Shown here: positions 1 to 8,448 of the stretch, in pieces | Layout of the letters: each line of letters opens with the position of its first letter | Position numbering within the stretch: the stretch's first letter is position 1 | NCBI GenBank assembly: GCA_016190695.1 | Contig: JACPQC010000023.1 | Span: 1-64,000, forward strand | DNA length: 64,000 nucleotides | Direction of reading: 5' to 3' | From: Chloroflexota bacterium | GTDB lineage: Bacteria > Chloroflexota > Dehalococcoidia > Dehalococcoidales > RBG-16-60-22 | Made by a program: the position numbers and the translations under genes | Notes under the pieces: generated by a model | What the model was told of the DNA's origin: nothing | Seen by the model: the letters and a program-made list of their open reading frames with translations, nothing else | The model's database searches: none

Positions 1-30
1 CAATAAAACAGGGCTTGCCACAGCCCTGTT
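1..30 (-). terminator. Rho-independent terminator (minus strand)
   Basis: Minus strand reads AACAGGGCT-GTGGCA-AGCCCTGTT followed by TTTATTG: 9-bp perfect stem plus U-rich tail. Confidence 0.7.
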
Positions 31-345
31 GGCGCCGTAATGTTAGTTCAGGTACCGTAAAAAAAGGAGGCTACCAACTCTATAACTCCCTTAACCAGAA
101 AACTTACGTTGAAACCGTATATATTCACAAGCTCTCAGTATGAACTCCACGAAGGGTCTCGGGGTGGTGGGATTATTGACTCCCCACACCCAGATTCTTC
201 GTCGCTGCGCTCCTCAGAGGGACATTTGATACAAAGTTCGGCTCTCCAGAAGGGGGCAATGGATGCCGCTTTACACCGGCATGACAGGGGGTCTTACAAC
301 GATATCATGCTCATAAGCATAGTGTCATGCTCAAGGAAAGAGCGG

Positions 346-1608
346 CTACAGCTTCAAAAGCTCTTCCAGCCGTTCCTCCCGGCTTACCGGCCCGACTACC
401 GCCAGGCAAAGCTGATCGCCCTGGAAGAGTTGCCCGGCTATATCCTGCATCTGCCCGGGGGTGACCGCGTCTATTAGAGCCGTCATTTCGTCAATGGTAA
501 TGACCCGTCCGGTGAGGATTTCCTGCCCTCCCACCCAGGCCGCCACATTCCGGCTGTCCTCCATGCGCAGCAACAACCGGCCTTTGTAAAAGTCCTTGGC
601 CTTGGTCAACTCGGCCTCCGGTACCGGCTCTTTAATCTTGGCCACCTCCTCCAGTGAGACCTTGATAGCAGTGGACAGGTTTCTTGTTTCTGTGCCCGCA
701 GCAATCAGCAGGGCGCCGGTGTCCAGAAAATGGTCGGCATAGCTCTGGATGCTGTAGACCAGGCCCAGCCGGTCGCGCACCTCGGTGAACAGGCGGCTGC
801 TCATGCCCTCGCCCAGGATGATATTGAGCAGGTCCAGGGCGTAGCGCATGGGGTCGGTCAGCGAAAGTCCGGGCAGCCCCAGGCAGAGATTGACCTGCTC
901 GGTATCGCGGGTCTCAACGCCGACCCGCCCGGCGAGTCCGCCGGTGAAGGGGGCATACCGGGGTTGGCCCCGCCGCTGCCCCCAGCCGCCCAGCAGCCGG
1001 GAAACCGCCTCGACCGCCTCCCGGTTTTCGATGGCCCCGGCAATGGCCACCACCATATTTTCTGGCTGGTACTGCGATGACAGCCAGTCCATCATCATCA
1101 CCCGGTCGGTGGCGGTCACTGATTCCCTGGTGCCGGCGGTATCCCGGCCCAGGGGGTGACCGGGCCAGAGCAGGCTCTCGATGAGCATGGCCACTTCCTG
1201 GGCGGGGGAGTCCTTGCTCATCAATATCTCTTCGATGATGACATGGCGCTCTTTGTCTATGTCCTCCCCGTCGAACCTGGAGTTGAGCATCATATCGGCA
1301 AGCACCTCCAGGGCGGTGCCGAAGTGCGGGCGGGCCACTTTGCTCCAGTAGACGGTCAGTTCCTTGTCCGTGCCGCCGTTGAAAATGCCCCCCACCCCCT
1401 CGATGGGCGAACACAGGTCACGGGCGGTGGGGCGGCTGGCTGTCCCCTTGAAACAGAGGTGCTCGATAAAGTGGGAGATGCCGGCCTGCTCGTCGGACTC
1501 GTAGCGGGAGCCGGTGCCGACAAAAACGCTGATGGATACCGAGCGGGTCTGCGGCATGGTCGAGGTAAGCAAGCGCAGCCCGTTATCCAGTACGGTTTTC
1601 TGGTACAA
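346..1608 (-). CDS. M16 family zinc metalloprotease (processing-peptidase-like)
   Basis: ORF with HFIEH (HxxEH) zinc motif and typical N-terminus 'YQKTVLDNGLRLLTSTMPQTRSVSISVFVGTGSRYE'. Likely TTG start at 1608 preceded by GGGGAGG; the ORF-track ATG at 1701 looks too far upstream. Confidence 0.9.
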   Translation of the reverse strand: MYQKTVLDNGLRLLTSTMPQTRSVSISVFVGTGSRYESDEQAGISHFIEHLCFKGTASRPTARDLCSPIEGVGGIFNGGTDKELTVYWSKVARPHFGTALEVLADMMLNSRFDGEDIDKERHVIIEEILMSKDSPAQEVAMLIESLLWPGHPLGRDTAGTRESVTATDRVMMMDWLSSQYQPENMVVAIAGAIENREAVEAVSRLLGGWGQRRGQPRYAPFTGGLAGRVGVETRDTEQVNLCLGLPGLSLTDPMRYALDLLNIILGEGMSSRLFTEVRDRLGLVYSIQSYADHFLDTGALLIAAGTETRNLSTAIKVSLEEVAKIKEPVPEAELTKAKDFYKGRLLLRMEDSRNVAAWVGGQEILTGRVITIDEMTALIDAVTPGQMQDIAGQLFQGDQLCLAVVGPVSREERLEELLKL

Positions 1609-1727
1609 TGTCCGCCTCCCCTTTCGTTCCTGAGGCTTTGCTGTTCCCGAACTGGCCAGGGACCGGGTGTAAATACAGGGCGAATGTGAGCCGCATAGCA
1701 ATGCAGCGGTGGCTCGTTTATAATATT

Positions 1728-1757
1728 ATTGTAGTTGCCGGTACCGACCGGTGTCAA
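1728..1757 (-). promoter_or_regulatory. sigma70-type promoter for the M16 peptidase gene
   Basis: Minus strand TTGACA (1757-1752), 18-nt spacer, TACAAT (1733-1728). Confidence 0.55.
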
Positions 1758-1772
1758 TGCGCCCGCTTCAAA

Positions 1773-1801
1773 TTGACTTGCTCAGGGGCGGCTGCTAAGA
1801 T
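1773..1801 (+). promoter_or_regulatory. sigma70-type promoter for lysA, apparently leaderless
   Basis: TTGACT (1773-1778), 17-nt spacer, TAAGAT (1796-1801), then only 6 nt to the ATG at 1808. Confidence 0.55.
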
Positions 1802-1807
1802 TACAGT

Positions 1808-3133
1808 ATGAAGAAGACTGTTATCCCGGATACATCCAGGCTATCACTGTTCCCGCTTTCCTCCAATATTAATGAGCAGGGCCATCTTGTGATCGGCGGC
1901 TGCGATACCCTGAAGCTGGCCCAGGAGTTCGGCACCCCGCTATATGTCTTTGACGAGTTCACCCTCCGCACGCGCTGTGCCGAGTTCAAGACCGAGTTCG
2001 GCCGGCGCTATGACCCCGTCACCGTCCTCTACGCCAGCAAGGCCTTCATCAACCGGGCGCTGGCGCTCATCCTGGAAGAGGAGGGGATGGGACTGGACGT
2101 GGTCTCAGCCGGAGAGATGGGCATAGCCCGCGCCGCCGGTTTCCCCATGGAGCGGGTCTTTCTCCACGGCAACAACAAGTCCGCCGGGGAGCTTGAGATG
2201 GCGCTTGAGCTTGGGATCGGCCGCATCGTGGTGGACAATTTCCACGAGATGAGCTTGCTTTCCGACATGGCACGGCAGAAAGGCAAGACGCCGGCTATCC
2301 TGCTGCGGCTGTCACCCGGCGTTGACCCGCACACCCACCGCTACAACACCACCGGCATCATCGACAGCAAGTTCGGCTTCTCCCTGTTCGCCTGGGAAGA
2401 GGCGGTCACCAGGGCCATGAAAGACCCCAACCTGGACCTGGCCGGCCTGCATTTCCACCTCGGCTCGCTCATCTTCGAGGTCGAGCCGTACCGGGAGGCC
2501 ATCGGCGTGGTGCTCAAGTTCGCCGAGGAAATGAAACGCAAGCACGGGTTCGAGATGGCCGAACTGGATACCGGCGGCGGCTTTGCCGTGCGCTACACAG
2601 TAGAAGACCCTGTGGTGCCTTTATCTGATTACGCCGATGTTATCACCTCGGCGGTCAGCGGGCTGTGCCGCGAGCTTGGGCTTTTCCTGCCGCGGCTGAT
2701 CATCGAGCCGGGCCGGGCCATAGTGGGCCAGGCGGGCATGGCGCTGTACCGGGTGGGGGTGGTCAAGGATATACCGAATGTAAGGCGCTACGTCTCGGTG
2801 GATGGCGGCATGGGAGACAATATCCGCCATGCCCTTTACGGCGCCAAACACGAGGCTGTAGTGGCCGGAAAGGCGGCTGAGCCTAATGCCGGGAAAGTGA
2901 CCATCGCCGGCAAGTACTGCGAGTCCGGAGATATCCTTATCACAGACATTGACCTTCCGCCGACTTGTGCCGGGGATGTGCTGGCGGTGGCTGATTGCGG
3001 CGCTTATTGCCTGCCGATGGCCAGCAATTACAATGCGGCCTTCAAGCCGGCGGTGGTACTGGTAAGAGACGGCCAGGCACGCCTTATCCGGCGCAGGGAG
3101 ACTCTCGAAGACCTGACGAGGTATGACGTTTAG
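1808..3133 (+). CDS. lysA: Diaminopimelate decarboxylase
   Basis: Full-length fold-III PLP decarboxylase: 'YASKAF', 'HFHLGS', 'EPGRAIVG', 'CESGD'. Confidence 0.95.
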   Translation: MKKTVIPDTSRLSLFPLSSNINEQGHLVIGGCDTLKLAQEFGTPLYVFDEFTLRTRCAEFKTEFGRRYDPVTVLYASKAFINRALALILEEEGMGLDVVSAGEMGIARAAGFPMERVFLHGNNKSAGELEMALELGIGRIVVDNFHEMSLLSDMARQKGKTPAILLRLSPGVDPHTHRYNTTGIIDSKFGFSLFAWEEAVTRAMKDPNLDLAGLHFHLGSLIFEVEPYREAIGVVLKFAEEMKRKHGFEMAELDTGGGFAVRYTVEDPVVPLSDYADVITSAVSGLCRELGLFLPRLIIEPGRAIVGQAGMALYRVGVVKDIPNVRRYVSVDGGMGDNIRHALYGAKHEAVVAGKAAEPNAGKVTIAGKYCESGDILITDIDLPPTCAGDVLAVADCGAYCLPMASNYNAAFKPAVVLVRDGQARLIRRRETLEDLTRYDV

Positions 3134-3174
3134 GGCGCACTTCACGACCCATCGCCCTGGCGGGCGGGGCTAAT

Positions 3175-4209
3175 TTGTGGCAGTTAATCGGACATAAGGC
3201 AGCAGTTTCGCTGCTTCAAAACGGCTTATCCCTGGGGACGCTGGCCCACGCCTATCTCCTGGTCGGCCCTCCCCGCGTGGGCAAGATGACCCTGGCACTG
3301 GAACTGGCCCGGGCGCTGAACTGCCGGGAAAACGAGCCGCCCTGCGGCAGGTGCGACTCCTGCCGGAAGATCGCCTCTGGCCTTCATGCCGATGTCCAGG
3401 TGATAGCGCTGGCCCTGGACGAGAAGACGGGGAAGCCCCGCACCGAGATCGGCATTGACCAGGTCAGGGAGATGCAGCACGCCGCCAGCCTGCCCCCTTT
3501 CGAGGGCGACTCCAGGGTGTTCATCATCAATGGCGCGGAGTCCCTGTCTCTTGAAGCCGCCAACTGCCTGCTCAAGACGCTGGAAGAGCCGGTGGGACAT
3601 ACCGTGTTCATACTGCTGGCAACCAGCGAGGGACAGCTTCCTGAAACGGTGATGTCGCGCTGCCAGCGCTTGAAACTCCATCCGCTGGCGGTGACCGAGG
3701 TGGAGTCCGCCCTGGTGGAGCGGTGGGATGTGGAGCCGGGGCAGGCCAGGCTTCTGGCCAGGCTGTCGCACGGCTGTCCGGGCTGGGCCATCGCCGCCGC
3801 TGCTGACGATAGTTTGTTGACACAGCGGCAAGAGGGCCTGGACAGGCTGTTCAGCGTGATGGACGCCGATTGCGAGGAGCGCCTCGCCTGCGCCGCCGAG
3901 ATGGCCGGCCAGTTCTCCCAGGACAGAGGCAGGGTCTACCAGGCGCTTGAGCTATGGCTTGATTGCTGGCGGGACCTGCTGCTGGTCAAGGCGGGCAAGC
4001 CTGAGATGGTCCGCAATATCGACCATGCGGAGACGCTGGCAAGCATCGCCGGAGGCTGGGGACTGTCCCAGGTCAGAAATTTTATTGGGGATATTCTTGC
4101 CGCCGGGGAGCAGCTAAGGCAAAATGCCAACCCCCGGCTGGTGCTGGATGTTTTGATGCTGGATATACCAGGAAAGGAGAGGGCCGGCGGGGGAAGCCTC
4201 GCCGCCTGA
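3175..4209 (+). CDS. holB: DNA polymerase III delta-prime subunit (clamp loader)
   Basis: 'HAYLLVGPPRVGKMTLALELARALNC', zinc-site Cys residues (C..CGRCDSC), 'LLKTLEEP', 'SRCQRL'. TTG start. Confidence 0.9.
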   Translation: MWQLIGHKAAVSLLQNGLSLGTLAHAYLLVGPPRVGKMTLALELARALNCRENEPPCGRCDSCRKIASGLHADVQVIALALDEKTGKPRTEIGIDQVREMQHAASLPPFEGDSRVFIINGAESLSLEAANCLLKTLEEPVGHTVFILLATSEGQLPETVMSRCQRLKLHPLAVTEVESALVERWDVEPGQARLLARLSHGCPGWAIAAAADDSLLTQRQEGLDRLFSVMDADCEERLACAAEMAGQFSQDRGRVYQALELWLDCWRDLLLVKAGKPEMVRNIDHAETLASIAGGWGLSQVRNFIGDILAAGEQLRQNANPRLVLDVLMLDIPGKERAGGGSLAA

Positions 4210-4218
4210 AGATAGGAT

Positions 4219-5010
4219 ATGCAGGTTGCAGGAGTGAGGTTCAAGCAGGCCGGCAAGGTTTATTACTTTGACACGGCGGGCATTGACCTGAAGATAAGAG
4301 ACGATGTCATCGTGGAGACCAGCCACGGGCTGGAGATGGGGCGGGTGGTCGTCGCCCCCAGGGAGATGGATGCCGGGGACGCGGCTGACCAGCCCAGGCC
4401 GGTAGTGCGAAAGGCGGGACCGGCTGATATTGAGAACGCCGGGGCATTGGAGGCCAAGGCCGAAGAGGCGCTCATCGAGGCGGGGAAGATGATCGCCGAA
4501 CTGAACCTGTCGATGAAGCTCATCTCGGCGGACTACGGCCTCGATGGCAACCGGGTCACGGTGCTGTTCAGCGCCGAGGAAAGGGTTGATTTCCGGGAGC
4601 TGGTAAGGCGTCTCACCCGCCGGCTCAAGGTCCGGGTGGAGTTGCGCCAGGTCGGCTCACGGGATGAAGCCAGGGCGAAGGGGGGCTACGGTCGCTGTGG
4701 CCGTGAGCTATGCTGCGCCAGCTTCCTGAGCGAGTTTACCCCGGTATCCATCAAGATGGCCAAGGAACAGGAGCTGCCGTTGAATCCGGTGAAGATATCC
4801 GGCTCCTGCGGCCGGCTGATGTGCTGCCTGAGCTACGAGAGCGAACACTACCGCGACACCAAGGAAAAGCTGCCCAGGGTAGGCCAGCGGGTGACTACCT
4901 CTACGGGAGAGGCGGTGGTGGCAGGCCGTAACCTGCTCAAGGAGACCGTGATGGTGCAGCTTGAGAGCGGGGCCGTAGTAGAACTGCCGCTGAGCCAGGT
5001 CTCTTTCTGA
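4219..5010 (+). CDS. PSP1 domain protein (YaaT/RicT-like)
   Basis: 'GYGRCGRELCCASFL', 'KISGSCGRLMCCLSYE' conserved Cys-rich PSP1 motifs; directly downstream of holB as in many bacteria. Confidence 0.9.
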   Translation: MQVAGVRFKQAGKVYYFDTAGIDLKIRDDVIVETSHGLEMGRVVVAPREMDAGDAADQPRPVVRKAGPADIENAGALEAKAEEALIEAGKMIAELNLSMKLISADYGLDGNRVTVLFSAEERVDFRELVRRLTRRLKVRVELRQVGSRDEARAKGGYGRCGRELCCASFLSEFTPVSIKMAKEQELPLNPVKISGSCGRLMCCLSYESEHYRDTKEKLPRVGQRVTTSTGEAVVAGRNLLKETVMVQLESGAVVELPLSQVSF

Positions 5011-5093
5011 CCTGGAGACCCGGGGGAAGCGCTCGCCGGTTCATTTCCTGTTTCACCCGCAATGCGCTTCGGCTACAAGTCTACCATCGAGGG

Positions 5094-5618
5094 CTACTGG
5101 AACAGGTACTTCTGCCATTTGTCCCGGTCTTCCAGGCAGAAGCGTGAAATGTTCATGCCGTTGCCCGTGGGCGCGACCGGCCGGGTGATGAGAAGCATAT
5201 TGGCTTCCTGGGGGGTCCTCCCCGCCTTTTTCCGGTTGCAGGGTATGCAGGCGCTGACCACGTTTTCCCAGGTGTGAGGCCCCCCCCGGTACCGGGGGAT
5301 GATATGGTCAAGGGAAAGCTGGTGGGACTGCCGCCCGCAGTACTGGCAGGTATGGTGGTCACGGTTGAAGACCTCCAGGCGGGTGAGCCGCTTCTTCTGG
5401 CGGGGACGCTTGACCTGGCGGCCGAGGCGGATGACCGAAGGCAGCGGGAAGCTGGACGTAGCCGAGTGCACCAGTCCCACACCATCTTCAAGCATCTCGG
5501 CCTTGCCCTGGAAGATGAGCACCACCGCCCGGCGGGCCCGGCACACCATAAGCGGCTCGTAGTTCTGATTTAGCACCAGTACGGGATAGTTTATCATCCT
5601 CTTATTGCTGTTCCCCAA
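5094..5618 (-). CDS. HNH endonuclease
   Basis: 'VLNQNYEPLMVCRARRAVVLIFQGKAEML...TCQYCGRQSHQLSLDHIIPRYRGGPHTWENVVSACIPCNRKK' HNH with CxxC zinc sites. Confidence 0.9.
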   Translation of the reverse strand: MGNSNKRMINYPVLVLNQNYEPLMVCRARRAVVLIFQGKAEMLEDGVGLVHSATSSFPLPSVIRLGRQVKRPRQKKRLTRLEVFNRDHHTCQYCGRQSHQLSLDHIIPRYRGGPHTWENVVSACIPCNRKKAGRTPQEANMLLITRPVAPTGNGMNISRFCLEDRDKWQKYLFQ

Positions 5619-5748
5619 CCCCAGCGGTCGCCGCTGTCATTGCAGACGCCTTTGCATGGACTCACCGTCTTTATCGAACACAGCTTCATTCTAGCCGAAA
5701 AGCCTTTGTGCGCGCAAGAATGGCGGATTTCCGAGCCATATCATGGGG

Positions 5749-6024
5749 CAGGGTGATGTTTCGTCTCCCCTTCGTAAAGCATGTCCTGAGCGAAGCGAAT
5801 GGAAGCCTGCCCCCTACTCGATACGGGGAGATAAGAGAGGATTTTGAGATTACGAAATCCCCCTTTACGAAAGGGGGAAACAGATTGGTGAACGGCATAG
5901 ATATAAGGGTTTGTACGGTCATCCTCTCCCTTTGGTAAAGGGAGAGCTAGAGAGGGATTTTGAGAGAGGGTAATCCCCCTTTTGCAAGGGGGGAAACTCT
6001 TCGAAGTCTTTTTTCAGCATCCTG
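5749..6024 (+). repeat. Dispersed MITE-like repeat, copy A (long form)
   Basis: Starts CAGGGTGATG(TTTCGTCTCC), ends CTTTTTTCAGCATCCTG; shares internal modules with copies at about 8.0, 26.0 and 53.4 kb. Confidence 0.75.
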
Positions 6025-6176
6025 TTAGTTAGAATAAAACTAAGTGTGTCCATAGCTCAAATTACGTGGAGTTACGTATGTTTTCCATAACAAATATTAG
6101 CGAAAATTAAACAAAGCGGGATACTACGATAACATAGTCACAAACCGGTCCATGAAACAGTCCAGGCGACATTACA

Positions 6177-7331
6177 GTGAGTAAGAGCAAAAAACGGAAA
6201 TTTACTCTCGGCGAAAAACGGCTGCTCCTGGGCGGGTTCCGGCTGGCCACGCTATCGCTGGCGCTTATCGAGCTGTCATTCGATGCCCCGCAAAATTCCT
6301 ACATGCCCGCCGTCGTTCTCGCTGGCGGGGCCATCTTTTACAGTTTCTTCAAACTGGTCCATCCCCTCCGCTGGTATACATCGCCGCTCTCCGGCACAGC
6401 CCTTACCGTCATTGACATCCTGGTATGCGCCACCCTGGTCTTCGCCCACAGGGCTATCCACGCGCCCTTTGCTTTATACTCCCTGAACCCGGTGCTCACC
6501 GCCGCCATGATGTTCCGTCCCGGCGCCACCCGCGCCATCACATCGGTCACCGCGGGCTACTACACCCTGGACTTCTTCCTCGCCCCGACAGTGGATACGC
6601 TCACAAGCATATCCAGCTTTTTCGCCACCTACCTGGTAGCGCTGGGACTGACCGCCTGGCTGCCGTACCTGGTCAATTCCGATACGTACCAGCACCTCCG
6701 CTCCAGCACAATAGCCGAGGAGCGGCTCAAGCTGGGCCGGGAGATCCACGACGGCCTCTGCCAGACGATATATGGCCTGCGCCTGGAGCTGCAAATGCTT
6801 CACCGTGACATCCGGGGTAAGGGACATCTTGATAAGCGGCTGCGCCATTTGAATGGACTGCTGGACATAGCCGAGAAGGAGGCGCGGGGCACTATAGAAT
6901 CGCTGCGCTCGTTCAGGGATGACCGCCCCTTCCTGTCGCAGGTGGAGGACAGCCTGAAATGCCTCAAGGGCCAGGCGGGAATCGAGTACCAGTTGGAGGC
7001 TATATCGGGGGAGCCGCGCCTGGACAACCTGGTGAAGATAGAAGTACTGCGCATCTGCGAAGAGACGTTTAGAAACATCGCCAAGCATTCCAGGGCCGGC
7101 GAAGTCAAGGTGACGGTACGCTCCCCGAACGGTCATCTCCAGGTAGCCATAGCCGATGACGGCCGCGGCATGCCAGATACCAGGCCGGCGCCCGGACACG
7201 GCCTGATGTTCATGAAAGAGCGGGCTGAATCGCTGGGAGGGAACATGCAGGTCTTCAGCATCCCCGGACTCGGCACGGAAATACGAGTGGAGGTCCCCCG
7301 CAAATGGTCTCCGGAACTCGCGACAAGATGA
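6177..7331 (+). CDS. Sensor histidine kinase (HisKA_3/NarX-LiaS type), multi-TM N-terminus
   Basis: 'AEERLKLGREIHDGLCQTIYGLRLELQ' H-box, 'RICEETFRNIAKHS' N-box, 'DDGRGMP', 'GHGLMFMKERAESLGG'. GTG start. Confidence 0.92.
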   Translation: MSKSKKRKFTLGEKRLLLGGFRLATLSLALIELSFDAPQNSYMPAVVLAGGAIFYSFFKLVHPLRWYTSPLSGTALTVIDILVCATLVFAHRAIHAPFALYSLNPVLTAAMMFRPGATRAITSVTAGYYTLDFFLAPTVDTLTSISSFFATYLVALGLTAWLPYLVNSDTYQHLRSSTIAEERLKLGREIHDGLCQTIYGLRLELQMLHRDIRGKGHLDKRLRHLNGLLDIAEKEARGTIESLRSFRDDRPFLSQVEDSLKCLKGQAGIEYQLEAISGEPRLDNLVKIEVLRICEETFRNIAKHSRAGEVKVTVRSPNGHLQVAIADDGRGMPDTRPAPGHGLMFMKERAESLGGNMQVFSIPGLGTEIRVEVPRKWSPELATR

Positions 7332-7960
7332 TCGGGGTCGTCATCGTCGATGACCATGCGGTGGTGCGGAAGGGCCTCAGCGCCGCCCTGTCCGGTGAGC
7401 CGGATATCAGGGTCCTGGGAGAGGCCGGGGATGGCCTGGAGGCAGAAAACGCAGCAGCGCGGCTCAGGCCGGATGTCATCATCATGGACATCTACATGCC
7501 CGGCCGGGACGGCCTCAACTCTCTGGTCAGCATAAAAAAGAAACTGCCCGATGTCAAAGTCCTGTTGCTTACCGTCTCTGACCGGGAAGAAGACCTGCTC
7601 AGCGCCATACGCTTCGGGGCGGACGGCTACATCCTGAAAAGGGGGGAAATAAAGGACGTAGTCGAGGCGGTCCGCCGGGCGGCGCGGGGGGAGGCGACCA
7701 TGCCCCCCTATGTCACCCAGAAGCTGATGAAGGACATGCTGGACAAACAGGGGGTCTTCGGGCTGAGCGACCGGGAAAGAGAGGTCCTGGAGCTGCTCGG
7801 CGAGGGGCTGACCAACTCTGAGATCGCCGAACGCCTCTTTCTCAGCTACACCACGGTGAGCAGCTATGTTTACCGCCTGCTGCAAAAGCTGCACCTCAAG
7901 AACAGGGAAGAGGCAATAGCCTTCTCGGTCAGGCGGCTGAAGCGGACCGAGCCGTATTAG
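7304..7960 (+). CDS. NarL/LuxR-family response regulator
   Basis: 'VIVDDHAVVRKGL', 'VIIMDIYMPGRDG', C-terminal LuxR HTH 'LSDREREVLELLGEGLTNSEIAERLFLSYTTVSSYVYRLLQKL'. Overlaps the kinase 3' end. Confidence 0.95.
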   Translation: MVSGTRDKMIGVVIVDDHAVVRKGLSAALSGEPDIRVLGEAGDGLEAENAAARLRPDVIIMDIYMPGRDGLNSLVSIKKKLPDVKVLLLTVSDREEDLLSAIRFGADGYILKRGEIKDVVEAVRRAARGEATMPPYVTQKLMKDMLDKQGVFGLSDREREVLELLGEGLTNSEIAERLFLSYTTVSSYVYRLLQKLHLKNREEAIAFSVRRLKRTEPY

Positions 7961-7999
7961 ACTGGAGAATATAACCAAACTCCCTGGCATCCTGCCAAC

Positions 8000-8288
8000 A
8001 ACATAATCTCAGAATCCCTCTCTAACTCTCCCTTTATGAAAGGGAGAGGATGATCGTGCAAACCCTTACATCTATGCCTTTCACTAATCTGTTTCCCCCT
8101 TTCGAAAGGGGGATTAAGGGGGATTTCGTAACCCAATATCCTTCTCTTATCTCCCCTTCGACAGGCTCACCTCGTGGTGACTCTTCAGAGTGAACTCGGT
8201 GGAACCAGGGCAGGCTTCCGTTCGCTTCGCTCAGGACATGCTTTATGAAAGGGAGACGAATTATCTTCACAATTTTTCATCACCTCTG
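8000..8288 (-). repeat. Dispersed MITE-like repeat, copy B (inverted, long form, one end degraded)
   Basis: Minus strand reads CAGAGGTGATGAAAAATTGTGAAGATAATTCGTCTCCC...CAGATTAGTGAAAGGCATAGATGTAAGGGTTTGCACGATCATCCTCTCCC, matching copy A internally and copy D at the end. Confidence 0.7.
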
Positions 8289-8389
8289 TAGTATTTTTTA
8301 GCGATTACCCGCCTTTATTTTACGACACAAAGCGCCATCCCTGACGATATTCTCTTGTACCGGCGTGGGTTAGCATTAAAACAGGGAAG

Positions 8390-8419
8390 CTGTTCTCACG
8401 AAACGACGAAGGAGAACAG
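8390..8419 (+). promoter_or_regulatory. Inverted repeat in the leader of the FN3 protein gene
   Basis: CTGTTCTC-N14-GAGAACAG, perfect 8-bp arms, 30 nt upstream of the ATG. Confidence 0.4.
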
Positions 8420-8448
8420 GGGGAAGTTAGTTCAAGGGAGGAAAGACG

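Noticed and set aside
109-477. Forward ORF of 122 aa near the left end
   Set aside because: Overlaps the M16 gene end and spans intergenic repeat-like sequence; no recognisable domain or RBS.
5749-8288. IS-encoded composite transposon around the first TCS
   Set aside because: No transposase ORF in either flanking repeat; only a non-autonomous (MITE-like) interpretation is supported.
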